In this document: positions 9,784-21,478 of the stretch, one piece after another
Layout of the letters: the number at the start of each line of letters is the position of its first letter
Position numbering within the stretch: position 1 is the stretch's first letter
Origin: Aspergillus flavus
Lineage: Eukaryota > Ascomycota > Eurotiomycetes > Eurotiales > Aspergillaceae
Direction: 5' to 3'
Assembly: GCF_009017415.1 (NCBI RefSeq)
Contig: NC_092406.1
Span: forward strand, 310,001 to 374,000
DNA: 64,000 bases
Program-made: the position numbers and the translations under genes
The notes under the pieces: generated by a model
What the model saw: only the letters and a program-made list of their open reading frames with translations
Told to the model about the DNA's origin: nothing
The model's database searches: none

Positions 9784-12453
9784 TTTGTATCAGGGTACTG
9801 ATGACGTTTAGAGCTGGAGAAAGAGAGCAACCAAGAATAACTGAAGCAGAGGGGCTTCGGAATGAGGTTATATGGTAAATAGGTTGTGGAGAGTGAGGCG
9901 TTATGGGGTTGGAAACTTGGGGTACGGAGTCTCATTATTTACGTTGCCTCATGTTCCTGGAATCATGGCAAGGCTGATCTCAACAGCTCCCCACGAGACG
10001 TGATCGGAGGTCCACTAAGGAGAAAATGTAATAGAAATACACCCTTAGTGCAGTCGCTAAGACTAGTGTGACCGTCGGTCTTTGTCCCATTGATTAGGTG
10101 CATTAGGCTGGGAGGGAATGCCAGGATGAGGTCAGATTCTTTGTTTCGAAATATACCAAGAAGTATACCCGCTACGGTAGTCTATATAGTTTGGAATAAT
10201 TAGAGTTTGTAGATCTACTACAGGGCATCAATACAACAAAAGACAAATATAACCACTATTGGGTTATTATGTATACCTTAAATATAGAGGTCCGAGGCTC
10301 AAATACATACAATCCAAGTGGAGGAGGCGCTTGGATTCTTCATCGAAGGCCCGGGCGTCCAAATAAGTCGGGACGATTTAAATCCCTCGCTAGGCCATTT
10401 AGTGCCACGCTTCTCAAAGCCACAAAAGATATGTTGGGGGCATTGGTAGGCAGACACAGATATTATTGGTGCTTAGATCTACTGGCTTCTACTGTGTAAA
10501 TCCCGGGTATCACCCGTGAATCCAAATTGAAGTCAGATGTTGAGAAACGTTGTGGTCATCCACCTTGGCCCAGTGAAATTACTACCTATATACCGTCTTC
10601 AATTACTATGATGCGGCTCATATTTGGAATGGAGAACCTGACCCTAAGAAGAATGTAACATGTAATCTCATGGTACTTGAGGCTACTGTATATACTAATG
10701 CATGAGTTTCACTCCGGAACGTGCAGCCAAGAAAGTTAACCCATTAGCTCAAGACTCCAAGCCCTAATATGGAGTACTATGCCCACAGCTAAATATCGTC
10801 GCTCGTCGCTAGTAGTAGCTTATGTTTATTATTGCACGAAGTTTAGTTGTTTTCTTAGTTGAGCTGGGTATGAGTTCTGGCTTGTGAAGTGATATCAATC
10901 GAGCGGTATTCGCGAAGAACTTGCAGATTGCACCTTCGAGGTTGTCGCTGCGTTGCTGGAGAATGTTGGATACCCATCCTTGTCTACCCGGTTTCCGGCG
11001 ACGTGGACCCTATCGCGCAAATTTGCGAGTCAGGGTTTGCGAGACTAGACTTAGCCATTTCTCAGGGAATCGTAGATGACGTGGTATAAACTTTCAGGGG
11101 TTAGCACGGGGTCTTTTATATTGGAATATCTGTGTAGTGTCCTTTCGACCCTCAAATTCGACCCCGGATATGCCAACTATTGATCATTCCGGGCTCTGAA
11201 ACCATCAAGACGTAACAACCACGATACACGCCTACATACGGCTTGTTATTCGTACCTCTCCATAGGAATGAAGATTTATGATGTCCTGGTAGACCGTGCA
11301 TTCCCAGTCGAGTAGCAGTCATGTGATCAATTCGGGGGCCTTTCAAAGCATTAGATATGTAACTCAAACAGCGCTTGATATTGTTGGTAAAACGCCTCTT
11401 TATATTGAATTGTGGCACAATTGTCCATTAGATTCCTCTGTTTGCTCATCTGATGCAAGGTAACAAACAGTATTGGGGTCTGATGTGTTCTGAGGCCAGT
11501 GTTCTGTTCCTTTTGGCTCTGAAGTTCGTTGAATGTGGAAACAAATTGTAATACCCATCCGATATCATCGCGGCCTTGTCAGTCTTGCATTCAGACTTAG
11601 GAGAAAGGTTAACCTTTTAACCACATTCAAACTCTTCTTGACAACTATTGAGTAGGTACTTGCGGAATGGATCACCACTAATAACGATACTAATTCTTCG
11701 TAAAAGAGTTCGAATAGTGCAGCGCTAAGGTTTGTGAGTCGCTGTGTCAGTATTTATTCTAGGTCCTGGACGAACTCATCACATTCGAGGTGAACAGACC
11801 GGCTTAACTTAGTCATATTTGACGTGTTGATGACGGAAAGCCGTACACCCCCAAAGTATATGACCATTCTCTTGTTGCGACCTAACACTTTCAGTATGGA
11901 ACGTGTTGATATTGTCTTCGTGTTAGTTGACATGGGTTATGGATCTGTGCTCCCATCCGTGATTCTTGAAGCCCCGCTCACGTCGCCCAAAAGAAGCAGG
12001 AGACTCCGGAGTGAACCCGATAAGCCGACGCCGGAAGAGACCATTCACCTTATATAGAAGCTATATAATTTTCCAGGCTACAAGCGTCATGTATTGGTTG
12101 GTTAAACATCACCACCACCTCAACATCCTCCGTCATGGATACCCCTGGGTTTGCAAGCGACGTCCATGCATTGGTCTATACCACAATTCAACCAATTGAT
12201 CGACTTTAGTTCGTTACCTTCATGAGGCTGCATCTGCTGATGTTACCGTTGTCTATTTCCCTTGGCGAAGCTTGGGAGAGTCGATATTGGTTCGAAATGG
12301 AAGGAGTCTCCGGCCGGGCGACGCCAGTTCCTATACTACCTGTGTAGAATGTATAGTAGAAGCACCTATATATAAAAATCATCTTGTCCAACGTGGGAAC
12401 AATGGGCCGTTTGCTCCCTCAACCATTCATCTACTTCAGTCAAATTTCCCATC
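9784..12453. other. Gene-poor intergenic stretch
   Basis: This 2.7 kb stretch has only short open frames without recognisable similarity or coding character. The last 100 bases hold the promoter of the downstream dehydrogenase. TACGGAGT occurs at 9923. I see no terminal inverted repeats or transposase remnants. Confidence 0.55.
12367..12376 (+). promoter_or_regulatory. TATA box of the short-chain dehydrogenase gene
   Basis: TATATATAAA lies about 87 bp before the ATG at 12454. This is a typical distance for a TATA-driven inducible gene in moulds. Confidence 0.55.
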
Positions 12454-13530
12454 ATGGCCACATCTACTAGTATCTCAGCAGCAAACCTCTTCGACGTATC
12501 CGGTATCGTGGCTGTAGTGACCGGTGGTGGCAGTGGTAAGCTAACCACAGGAATACTACTCTATGCCCTGATCAAGCGAGAACTCACAGAAATCTCCACC
12601 AAGGCCTCGGTCTCTTCATGACCAAAGCATTAGCCACCAACGGCGCAAAGAAAGTATACATTCTCGGACGAAGAAAACCCATCCTAGACCAAGTGGCCTC
12701 AGAACTGGTTAACTCCCCCGCTCCCAAAACCCTAAGCATCCATCCATGCAGCGCTTCTAACTTCATCCTTAGGACAGAGACATCGTAATCCCAATCCAAT
12801 GCGACGTAACTGACCAGTCATCTCTCAAAGCCGCAGTCGCCCGCATAGAAGCAGACACCGGCTATATCAATCTCCTCATCGCCAACTCCGGTATCGCCGG
12901 CCCATCCGGCAGCGTCCCGCCCGGATCAAGCATCGCCGAGCTCCAAGAAACGCTATACAACATCCCAATGCAGGATTTCACCAACACGTTTCACGTGAAC
13001 TGCACTGCGGTGTTCTACACCACCATTGCATTTCTAGGCCTGCTAGACGCAGGGAATAAGAACGGCAGTTACAGCAACGGACGCAGCCAGGTGATTGCAA
13101 CGAGCAGTATCGGGAGCTTCAACCGGCGCATCTCGGCTGGGTTTGCCTACAGCACAAGCAAGGCTGCCACGACAATGATGATGAAGGTACTGGCAACTTA
13201 TTTGGTGCCGTATCGGATTCGGGCGAATGTTCTTTGTCCTGGGTGTAAGAGACTCCTTTTCCTTTTTCTAATAGCGAAGTTAAAATGGGCAGAGTATTGA
13301 CGAAGATGGTAGTGTTCCCGACTGATCTGACGACTGATTTGTATCAGGGGAAGAATCCTACTGAGGAGGGGGCGTTTCCTCTGGACCAGATTCCTGCTGA
13401 ACGAGCGGGAACGCCGGAGGATATTATGGGACCGCTTTTGTATTTGGCGTCGCGCGCGGGGGCCTACTGTAATGGCAACTGTGTGCTTACGGATGGGGGT
13501 CGGCTGAGTGTTACGCCTGCTACCTATTAG
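12454..13530 (+). CDS. Short-chain dehydrogenase/reductase (classical SDR)
   Basis: An NAD(P)-dependent oxidoreductase with four proposed exons: 12454-12535, 12604-12707, 12773-13244 and 13313-13530, giving 291 residues. The cofactor motif TGGGSGLG forms across the first splice junction. The rest of the fold shows NLLIANSGI (the NNAG position), ATSSIGSF with the catalytic Ser, YSTSK (catalytic Tyr and Lys), and PGLFPTDLT completed by the last splice. Intron 2 (12708-12772) has an unusual donor, GTTAAC, but a good branch (TCTAAC) and acceptor; using it gives the family-like RDIVIPIQCDVTD. A different donor nearby is possible. The C-terminus VLTDGGRLS is typical of the family. Substrate is unknown. 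The gene stands alone in a gene-poor region. Confidence 0.85.
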
Positions 13531-14721
13531 ATTAGAGCATAGAATTGGATATATATCAGTTTGGTGGTAGATTATGAAATTGAGAGGCTGGTTGATTCGA
13601 TTTGCTATGTTATAGATAATTATTAGCATGATAATAGCTTTTCAGGACAGCCTTAATTTGCCTATCTAAAACGTCGAGTCCCGTGGTTGATCAGCTATTG
13701 AAGGAGATATCTGGGTAGATTCCAGTATCATTGGTAAATAAATGAGCTCAATGTCACCCAACCCGCAGATGAGTGCTTTTATAGAGAGTATGGGTAGCCT
13801 TAACTGAGCCTAGCTGAAGAGTGATCATAATAAAGGCATTTATGCTAGAATAAGTGACGAAGAAGTTTCTTACAGAAGTTCTCTTCCCAAGAGGTTTAAT
13901 ACTCGGGTAAATTTCTAGAACAATAAGCATAGTGTACCATATTAGACCCCCTTCTTGAGTCTTTCCAATATCCACAAAACTAAGTAGAGTCTGACTTTGA
14001 GACGGAATTGTAAAAGTGACTATCAAGCTTCCTAGAATGTAAAATATTTCGAGGCGAAGCTACCCTGGTTCTTCCCTCAAGCTTTGAACTTGGTCCTGAA
14101 TCCATTCTAATTACAGGTTTTATACCTTAGACACCAGTGTTGAGATGATTTCAGGTAAATCCTGATTTCTGCGCCTACAGGCATAAAACTTTTACCAGGG
14201 TAACAGGCCTCTTTAGCAGAATTTATTTATAACTCGTTGATCGCGTTGCATTACATCCGAGAGTCTACCTTTGCATCACTGACCAAATACATAGCAAGCA
14301 CTGTTTGATTCCACTGCCACTGAAAACCTAGCACATACGCACTCAAATTTCATATAAGACAAAACTACACCGGCAAAAGAACATACTAACATCCTCTACA
14401 CACACCTACACTCAAAGAACAAGCAAATAAGCACTACTCAGCACGAAAGAAATCTTCAGAAGCAAAAAAGTATGTTCAAAAAGTAAGCCGAGAAGTAAAA
14501 GATAAAGCCCTCATCATCACCATCATTCATACGCGCATTTCCACCCAACTTCTATCCCCGAGGAAGATAAGTAACAAAGAAAGAAGGAGAGAACACTGCA
14601 CTTCATCCCATCCTCACTGGTGCCGCTCGTCGATGGATAGAAGGGAAGTCACGGGATCATCGTCGTTTGCGACATGGTTCTTGTCTTGAGGATTGTTGGA
14701 TCGGTGTCAGGGGTGATGCAT
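13531..14721. other. Intergenic region before the first metallothionein
   Basis: AT-rich, no supported gene. The right-hand 200 bases probably carry the 3' untranslated region of the metallothionein on the minus strand. Confidence 0.55.
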
Positions 14722-14865
14722 TTAGTGCTGTTGTTTCATGGTTAGTATCTATATCTCATCTCTAGGGGGGTACTAGTAGGTAAAGTGGTAGGTGCATACC
14801 TTGCAGTCGCTGCAAGAGCAGGAGTTGCAGTTGCCGGAGCAGCAGTTGCAGCTGCAGGGAGACAT
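14722..14865 (-). CDS. Metallothionein, 23 residues, two exons
   Basis: This is a tiny cysteine-rich metal-binding peptide (copper or zinc buffering), missed by length cut-offs. Exon 1 is 14800-14865 (22 codons). An intron of 72 nt, 14728-14799, has donor GTATGC, branch ACTAAC and acceptor CAACAG. Exon 2 is 14722-14727 and encodes one His and the stop. The peptide begins MSPCSCNCCSGNC and has 8 Cys in 23 residues, at positions 4, 6, 8, 9, 13, 16, 18 and 21, mostly as CxC and CC. There is no aromatic residue. This composition is diagnostic of fungal metallothioneins such as that of Neurospora. A TATA box lies about 130 bp upstream. A second, different metallothionein lies 2 kb away on the same strand. 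Confidence 0.88.
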
Positions 14866-16814
14866 GGTTGTGGAGGGATTGGTATGAACTGGATAGTTCG
14901 AAATAATGAAAGTCGTAGAGTAGTTTGGTATTTGAGAGAGTGGTTGTCTGATTCTAGCAAGGTACTCAGGCAAGGGAGGACATGAGTGAGGTTTATATAT
15001 CCTCAGGATACTGCCGATCAAGGCCTCTTTACTACCCAAGGACAGGATACAGTTCAGAACCCCCACCAATACATCAACGCCCAGCAGCCACGCATGATAC
15101 TAAACGTCTGCTGACCAGGGTAGCAAAAAGAAAAGGAAAGAAGCCAAGGATAACAAAAAAAAGCAGGTTATTACACCCGTAACAAGCATGGTTGGACATA
15201 GGTAGACAGGTACCCCCACCATGGCAGAAAGTTTGCTTCCCTACTATCGGAGCATTTAAGTGGACTAATGCTGGTATTAGTGGAGTTTGATCGGGGCGCT
15301 TGCAGATACGACGATCTGCGTTGTTTTTCTTTTCTTTTGGTGACCCTCCTTCGCTGAGGTCATGGGAGCTCTCTATGGAGGGTGAAATAATCATAGATCG
15401 GCAAAATGTACGACGGTTTTATTCGATTCTAGGTTGCCTTTTGCTCGTCCGTTGAGGAACGCATGGATGCGTTGCCTGAGCTATTTGATTACGAGGCTAC
15501 AGCATGTAACTGTCTATCCTATTCTGTCGGAGTACAGGACGGACTGTGTTGCTCTGTTGGAAGGTCTTCCGTCATGCCACGTTGTGGGTGAGAGTGGGGA
15601 GGTGTTGGGAAGTGAGGCAGCTAGTGAGAAGCTTTTGCGCTGCTCTTCTTGAGGGATTTGATTGATTGACAGCGTTACTAATATTCTTTCATTCATTTTG
15701 TCAAATAAGTGGAGCTAGAAAACTTGGATCCTGGTAGTTATCTAATGATGTATGGGTTGTATACTTTATGCATGTCACACATGCGTGGCTTTGTCTTGAA
15801 GGTGGGGGAGATGGAATCCCGATTCTGAAGCTAGCTTTTGAGAGCACTGCCGTAATGGAAGTAAGTCAAAAGATGAGAGAGATGGAAAGCTGACTTATCG
15901 AGGTAAATTCTAAGAACTTCAGTCTTTGATCACTGCACATGAACATAGATAGGGCCTATCCTTCACTCCGAGTTGTATATAGTAGCCGTCTCCTCTTACC
16001 TTCAAAGAAGAAATGTAAAGTCTAAACACCGTGGGAACACGATAATAACTGAATACAATTTGATCCAATTATTAGCCTTCTCTGCCTTGAAGTTACTGGT
16101 CCACCACTCCGGTGAGGGTTACATGGCACTTGCACTGGACCTCCACCAAGAAGCCTCGTAGATATGAGTTGCGTTACGCGGAAGTATGTCGTCCGCTGAA
16201 ACGAACCAACCGACGAGAAAAACGCCGAGGAACGATTTCAAACCGGCCCACGCGCGGGTGCCGCAGGAAAAGAAAAGAAAACGTTACGTTGGTGAATTAT
16301 GTAGGAAATATTCGGTCTTTTCCGATTTAAAGTTGGAATGGGGGCATGTTCGGAGGGTAGGAGTAGGATAATCTGTTGATCGAATAGCAGGCAACGACGA
16401 TAGCAAGATCATACAGCAAGAAAGGGAGGAAATATTATATGCATTTCTTTCAGAAGTTACAGTAGATATTCTCTGTATCAAATTCATATCACGTTGGTCT
16501 CAACACCGTGATCCCATGATCCCGATGAACCCCGCCTTTTTGGTGCCTGAGGATGCCAAGTCAGTCACGATACTCTGCATAACCCTCAGGAGATGAACGC
16601 TTCAAGATAACGCTTAGTCTGAAGGGGAGATCAAAAGAATCTTCTACGTTGGGGACTACTGCCAGGTACTCTCAATAATGAGGACAACTCAATTTATTCT
16701 TGCTTGATTTGAAGCTTATCACTGTACTCAGGCACACAAATGAAACCCCATCCCTGCAACCCCGATTCCGATGTTATGCATGATCTTCCCACAGCGAGTT
16801 AAGCGACGTTTCAC
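14866..16814. other. Intergenic region between the two metallothionein genes
   Basis: It holds the 5' leader and promoter of the first metallothionein and presumably the 3' untranslated part of the second. A 61-codon frame from 16186 with a basic Lys/Arg stretch was examined and has no recognised similarity. Nothing else is supported. Confidence 0.5.
14992..14999 (-). promoter_or_regulatory. TATA box of the 23-residue metallothionein gene
   Basis: TATATAAA on the minus strand, about 127 bp before the start codon at 14865. Confidence 0.6.
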
Positions 16815-17157
16815 TTATTTCTAAGGGGATAAAGCAGTCAGTCACATCACTGCTACCAAGGTAAACCATAGATACAGCACACTTACGGGGCACTGGCACT
16901 GGCCGGAGGGGCACTGGCAGGAGGCGCCACAGCTGCAACCGTGATCAGAACCTATATGGGTCGATGATTAGCAAAGTCGCATTCCTGTACTGGAAATAGA
17001 ATAGCAGGCCTAAACTAGTATTCTAGTCGAGGAAAAATCAAAACTTGGGCAGGGAAATGCAGATGGGCGAGAAGCGAGGCTATGGAATAACAAACAACCC
17101 CGCTATTACCCCACCAATAACGGGAGAAAGGAAAGGACTGAGCTATTACTAACCCAT
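16815..17157 (-). CDS. Second metallothionein, 24 residues, three exons with a 4-nt first exon
   Basis: Exons are 17154-17157 (ATGG), 16887-16951 and 16815-16820. The last encodes one Lys and the stop. Intron 1 (16952-17153, 202 nt) has GTTAGT, branch GCTAAT and acceptor ATATAG. Intron 2 (16821-16886, 66 nt) has GTAAGT, branch GACTGAC and acceptor CCTTAG. Joined length is 75 nt with an intact frame. The peptide starts MGSDHGCSCGASC and has six Cys at positions 7, 9, 13, 15, 20 and 22, spaced CxC-x3-CxC-x4-CxC. This pattern differs from the neighbouring 23-residue peptide, suggesting different metal preference. Context ACACCATGG is a strong start, and a TATA box lies about 120 bp upstream. The long first intron is the least certain part. 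Confidence 0.78.
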
Positions 17158-17636
17158 GGTGTATTGAAGGATTGTATTTGGTGTCTTTGAAAAAAGATCT
17201 AAAGTGATCGTTCTCGTAGGCAAGTGATTTGGAGGAGACTTGAGAGAGAAGTTGGGAGAGCGAGGCGGAGGGTTCGTATTTTATAGGTGAAAAAAGGGTA
17301 GTTCTAGCCGCGGCGACGGGTGCGTCTCTTTGATTGCATCAAATCCATCGCCCCATTAGAACCCGCTCCCCTCTCAGTAGGGCGCGTGGGCATGAGCCCG
17401 TTTCTGCATGATGATTAAACAGCTTAACATACCCTTTTAATCGCCCACTGACCACACCAAACAGTTATCTGCCCGTATACCGAGATTTACACCTCGTGGC
17501 TTGAAAGATCCCCAACACTGGAAACGGGAAGGCATAGATACAAGGTCATGATTAGTAAAGATCAGTCATTGCTTGGCTATATGCAAATAATCAAATCCTA
17601 CACAGGGTTCTCTCTACAGTTCAACATCTCGCCAAC
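17158..17636. promoter_or_regulatory. Divergent promoter region, metallothionein and GFA-domain gene
   Basis: A 479-bp region between two divergent start codons. Apart from the metallothionein TATA box I can name no site with confidence. Confidence 0.45.
17277..17285 (-). promoter_or_regulatory. TATA box of the 24-residue metallothionein gene
   Basis: TATAAAATA on the minus strand, about 120 bp upstream of the start at 17157, with a purine-rich (plus strand) leader between. Confidence 0.6.
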
Positions 17637-18695
17637 ATGCAGAATGATATGATCCACCGCATCTCTTGCTTGTGTGGAAAAGCGAGGCAAGAGGTTGTGC
17701 TCGGGGCAGACCCCGCTGTCCTCAATTTGTGTCACTGTATGGCGTGTAGGGCAATAACAGGGCAACTATACGCTTCATATCATCTCCTACGGACTCGCCC
17801 ATCGAATATTGACCGCTTCTGCGAATATAGACAATCCGCCAGCACAAGCCGATATTTCTGTAGGACCTGTGGCGCCCATGTATTTGCGCATCTGAAGCAT
17901 ACTGGACAGTACTTCGTCGCAGCTGGACTGATAGTGGAGGGGTCTCGTCGAACCAAAACCATCTGGCACTGGCGAACGAGTGATACACGGGATGGCGGTC
18001 TGACCTCCTTTCTTCCCGGTGAATCCAAGGAAACAATGTCCGCATGTTGGCTTGAACTCAGCTCCAACAACCAACCCGGCTATTCCGCCGAAATACCGCC
18101 GGCGGACGACAAGAGTCATAGCTTACGAGCTCGTTGTCACTGTGGGGGCGTTGCATTCTACATCACTCTGCCAGACTCCACTTCCTTTAAGCCATCCTCC
18201 CCATGGCCGGACCTGTTAGTTCCCTATTATAAGAGCTCATCAGAAAACGCCCAAGATGTGAAATGGTGGCTTCGAGATAGAAACACCAAGTACTTAGCTG
18301 GAACCTGTGCCTGTCGATCATGTCGACTAGCCAGCGGATCCCCTATTCAAACGTGGGCATTTATTCCAAAATCAAATATTGTCAACGCCAGTGGGTCACC
18401 TTTGGTGTTCACTGAAACTACGATGCAGCGGTATGAAAGCTCACCCGACATCTATCGAGAATTTTGCAACCGCTGTGGTGCGACGATCTTTTGGCACTGT
18501 AAAGAACGACCGCTAGTAATAGACGTGAGTGTCGGGTTACTTCATTCCGACAGTGGCACCAGAGCTGAAGAACTATTGGAATGGCATACTGAGAGAGTGA
18601 GCTTTGCGGAAATGGCAGTGGATCAGCAGTTGATGCAACGGCTGGAGTCTGGTTTGAAAGCGTGGTCGGAGAAGCAGAAGATATGCGAAAAATGA
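17637..18695 (+). CDS. Tandem GFA (CENP-V/GFA, DUF636) domain zinc protein
   Basis: A single-exon 352-residue protein with two GFA-type zinc folds, the family of glutathione-dependent formaldehyde-activating enzyme and CENP-V. Repeat 1 has SCLCGKARQE, LCHCMACR and YFCRTCGAHVF. Repeat 2 has RCHCGGVAFY, CACRSCRLASGSPIQTW and EFCNRCGATIFWHC. Each repeat keeps the CxC, CxxC and CxxCG zinc ligands, so both sites look intact. Enzymatic substrate is unknown; the family's link to formaldehyde and S-hydroxymethylglutathione is known only for some members. No signal peptide, so probably cytosolic. It starts about 480 bp from a divergent metallothionein, which makes a shared role in thiol or metal chemistry conceivable but unproven. 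Confidence 0.88.
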   Translation: MQNDMIHRISCLCGKARQEVVLGADPAVLNLCHCMACRAITGQLYASYHLLRTRPSNIDRFCEYRQSASTSRYFCRTCGAHVFAHLKHTGQYFVAAGLIVEGSRRTKTIWHWRTSDTRDGGLTSFLPGESKETMSACWLELSSNNQPGYSAEIPPADDKSHSLRARCHCGGVAFYITLPDSTSFKPSSPWPDLLVPYYKSSSENAQDVKWWLRDRNTKYLAGTCACRSCRLASGSPIQTWAFIPKSNIVNASGSPLVFTETTMQRYESSPDIYREFCNRCGATIFWHCKERPLVIDVSVGLLHSDSGTRAEELLEWHTERVSFAEMAVDQQLMQRLESGLKAWSEKQKICEK

Positions 18696-19022
18696 GGGCT
18701 CTACTAATGAAAATCTTGCAAATGTTCATTTGGAATCTATATTCTTGTGGATTGTTCTCGTATATGTTGTGTTAAGGTCTCTCTCTCTCTCTGTGTAGAC
18801 ATTCTGGTACTGTGGGCAAGCCCACCTTCACCGCCTACCCAAGGAAGGGAGCTGGCAGGCAAAAAAAAAAAAAAAAGAAAAAGAAAAAGAAAAACGTAAA
18901 AATGTAGAAAGTCCCGCGTGTTTCGTGACGCTGCAACTAGCCGTCTTCTTCACATCGATCGTGTCGCCTTTACATTTCTGTCCTTTTTATTCGCAACCCC
19001 ATTACACAGGGGCTCCATCGCC
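18696..19022. repeat. Intergenic with CT microsatellite and A-rich tract
   Basis: A CT dinucleotide run occupies 18778-18792. A 16-base A run followed by repeated GAAAAA units occupies 18861-18894. The latter lies about 130 bp before the poly(A) polymerase start and may be a nucleosome-excluding promoter element. Confidence 0.7.
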
Positions 19023-21195
19023 ATGCCACCACCATTTCAGTTCCGTGGCAATGACAGGCGGTCACAGAATCACCACCCCAAGCCTGAGTTCACCTTTCGC
19101 TATTCGCGACCCCCAACATCCGAGCGTCCGCTCCTCAGATCGAGAAGAGAAACTACGCCAGATCTGTTGGTCGCCCCGGAAAATGGTGATGATAAACCAG
19201 CGCTGAAGTTTGCGCCTATTGAGAGCCTCAGCGATAGCGAGGAAGCTGACATGGACGTATCCTCCGACGAGAATGACGACGACGAGCCGCGTCCTCGCAA
19301 GAAACGCGCCCTGGAGTCGAACAAATGCAATACACCTGCCTCAGCGCCCACCCCACCTCCCGCTCCCAAGTGGTCCAATCCAGACCCATACACAGTTCTA
19401 CCACCACCAGACGAGACTCAGTCCAAGAGAGTAGACGTGGTCAAGCTGATCCGTAAGGCCCGGATAGCTGCCAGCGCACAACCAGCGAAAACGGACGCAG
19501 TAGCAGACAACGAAGATTTCATTTCGTTAGGTGGTCTGGTTGACGAGGAAGAAAGCAAATACCAGCCTCCACAGGACGCGCCTATGGGGCCAAGGAGCCA
19601 AATGCAGGGAAGAGATTCTGCAGTTGGAAGCCGGAAGAGAACGCATGACGATGAATTAAAGGGTGTTTCCAAAAAGACCGGCAAACCTCTCAATAAATAT
19701 TATTCGGATGGCTCAATCATTGATGAGTGGAGAGTACGCCCGTCTGAGACAGGCGCGCCTTGGTTTAACCATATGACGCCTACATTGCACTTGGGTACAA
19801 GGTCGGTCCTAACCAGCTTTACTTAAATAGCTTAGTCCCATACTAATGTATTAGCACAGACTGCACAACGAAATTTTGTCCTTTTATTATTGGGTGAAAC
19901 CAGTGGAGTACGAACAGATCGTCCGAGCGGACTTGATTGAGCGACTCCAGACTGCATTTCAAAGCAGATATTATGGTGTGCAGCTTCGTGCATTTGGTTC
20001 GTTCGCCTCAGGGCTGTACCTTCCAACTGCCGATATAGATCTAGTTCTACTCTCATCCAACTTCATGCGTCATGGTATCAAAACTTTCGGTGAACGAAAG
20101 GGCCAGATTTACGCCTTCTCTGCATTCCTCAGGAATTTAGATATTGCCGTACCCGGTTCAATAGAGACGATCGCGCATGCTCGGGTTCCCATCCTGAAGT
20201 TTGTGGATAAAATGACTGGCTTGAGAGTGGACCTGTCGTTCGACAATGATAGCGGACTAGTCGCCAACAACACTTTCCAGCAATGGAAGTCTGAATATCC
20301 TGCCATGCCCGTTATTGTTTCGGTGATTAAACAGTTTTTGTTGCTTCGAGGGCTGAACGAGGTCCCTTGTGGCGGCTTGGGAGGATTCTCTATCACCTGT
20401 CTGGTGACAAGCCTTCTACAGCACCTTCCACACGGTTCTATGTCGCAAAATTTAGGCAGTATTCTCATGGATTTCTTTGAATTTTATGGTCATGAATTTG
20501 ACTACGAAACCGTTGGCATACGGATGGAGCCACCAGGCTATTTCAACAAGGTAAGTTAAGAGTCCTAAACGTTTAACTGTAAGGTCTCATGGCTCACCTT
20601 AGCTTGACAGAGAGTCTACAAAGTTTACCGGGACAATAAGGATGCCCGCCTCTCGATCGAAGATCCAAATAACGCCGACAACGATGTATCCGGAGGAACT
20701 CGCGAAATTGCTTTGATTTTCAAATCATTCAGGGATGCATATCGCCTTTTGAAAGAGCGCATGGTCTATACGGCCATGGCAGGAGACCAAAACAACAGCA
20801 TTTTGGAATCCATCATCGCAGCAAACTATGATGAATACACCGAGCAAAGGTGGCAGCTACGCCAAATCTTCCAGACACATCCCAGATTCGCTCGGTATCA
20901 AGCTCCACCCTCGCCTCCTCCACCTCCTCAAAGCCCTCCACCGGCTGATTCGGCTCCTCCGCCATTGCCACCCAACTCTCCACCTCCCTCTCAGGAGCCC
21001 AAGGAGAAGATGACCAAGCTGCAAAGGAAACAACAAGCCTCGCGGGAACGTGCCGCTCGTCTGAAGCGATTGCGACCTGACCTGCCTTCCGTTCCGGACT
21101 CTATCACCAATGAACAAGCCTTGATTATCGGCGGCTATAAAAGCCAGTCTGACATGGACAAAGATCTCGCTAATCGTGAGAAAGAACTGAAGTAA
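19023..21195 (+). CDS. trf4: Trf4/PAPD5-type non-canonical poly(A) polymerase (TRAMP complex)
   Basis: A nuclear nucleotidyltransferase that adds short A tails to aberrant RNAs for exosome decay, as the catalytic subunit of TRAMP. Exons are 19023-19801, 19860-20550 and 20611-21195, giving 684 residues. The N-terminal 240 residues are low-complexity with acidic and Lys/Arg runs (nuclear signal PRKKRA). The catalytic core starts FYYWVKPVEYEQIVR. The polymerase-beta signature GSFASGLYLPTADIDLVL supplies the paired Asp ligands, with the third acidic residue in LRVDLSFD. A PAP-associated domain follows, including the loop SGGTREIALIF, then a proline tract and a basic tail. The start at 19023 (MPPPFQFRGND) is the only ATG in a sensible position. 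Confidence 0.93.
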
Positions 21196-21478
21196 TGAAC
21201 TGAGACTAATGGCATTCGCAGAGTGTCGAGTTATGTACAATTACCTTCTTCTCTGGGCATGGATTTGTCTAGCCACTTTCTATCCTATCCACATAGGATC
21301 ACTTCTCTGTCCACCTTTATATCATGGACTTTGTTTTTAACGTCAGATACCCATTGTCATGAGCGTGCGAGATTCGTTGGATGGATCGTTTTTTGTTATC
21401 ATTACTGAGCAATTCCAAGCTTCTGACAGCGCTACGGCATCGCCTTGTCTCTCTTCAGTTTCCTAACATTTCACAGTC

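Noticed and set aside
9010..13530. Secondary-metabolite cluster built on the hydrolase and the dehydrogenase
   Set aside because: No synthase, P450, transporter or regulator lies nearby, and the two genes are 2.7 kb apart with nothing between.
16186..16371. 61-codon frame with Lys/Arg-rich stretch between the two metallothionein genes
   Set aside because: No recognisable domain, no supporting splice extension, and it ends quickly; the basic run alone is not evidence of a gene.
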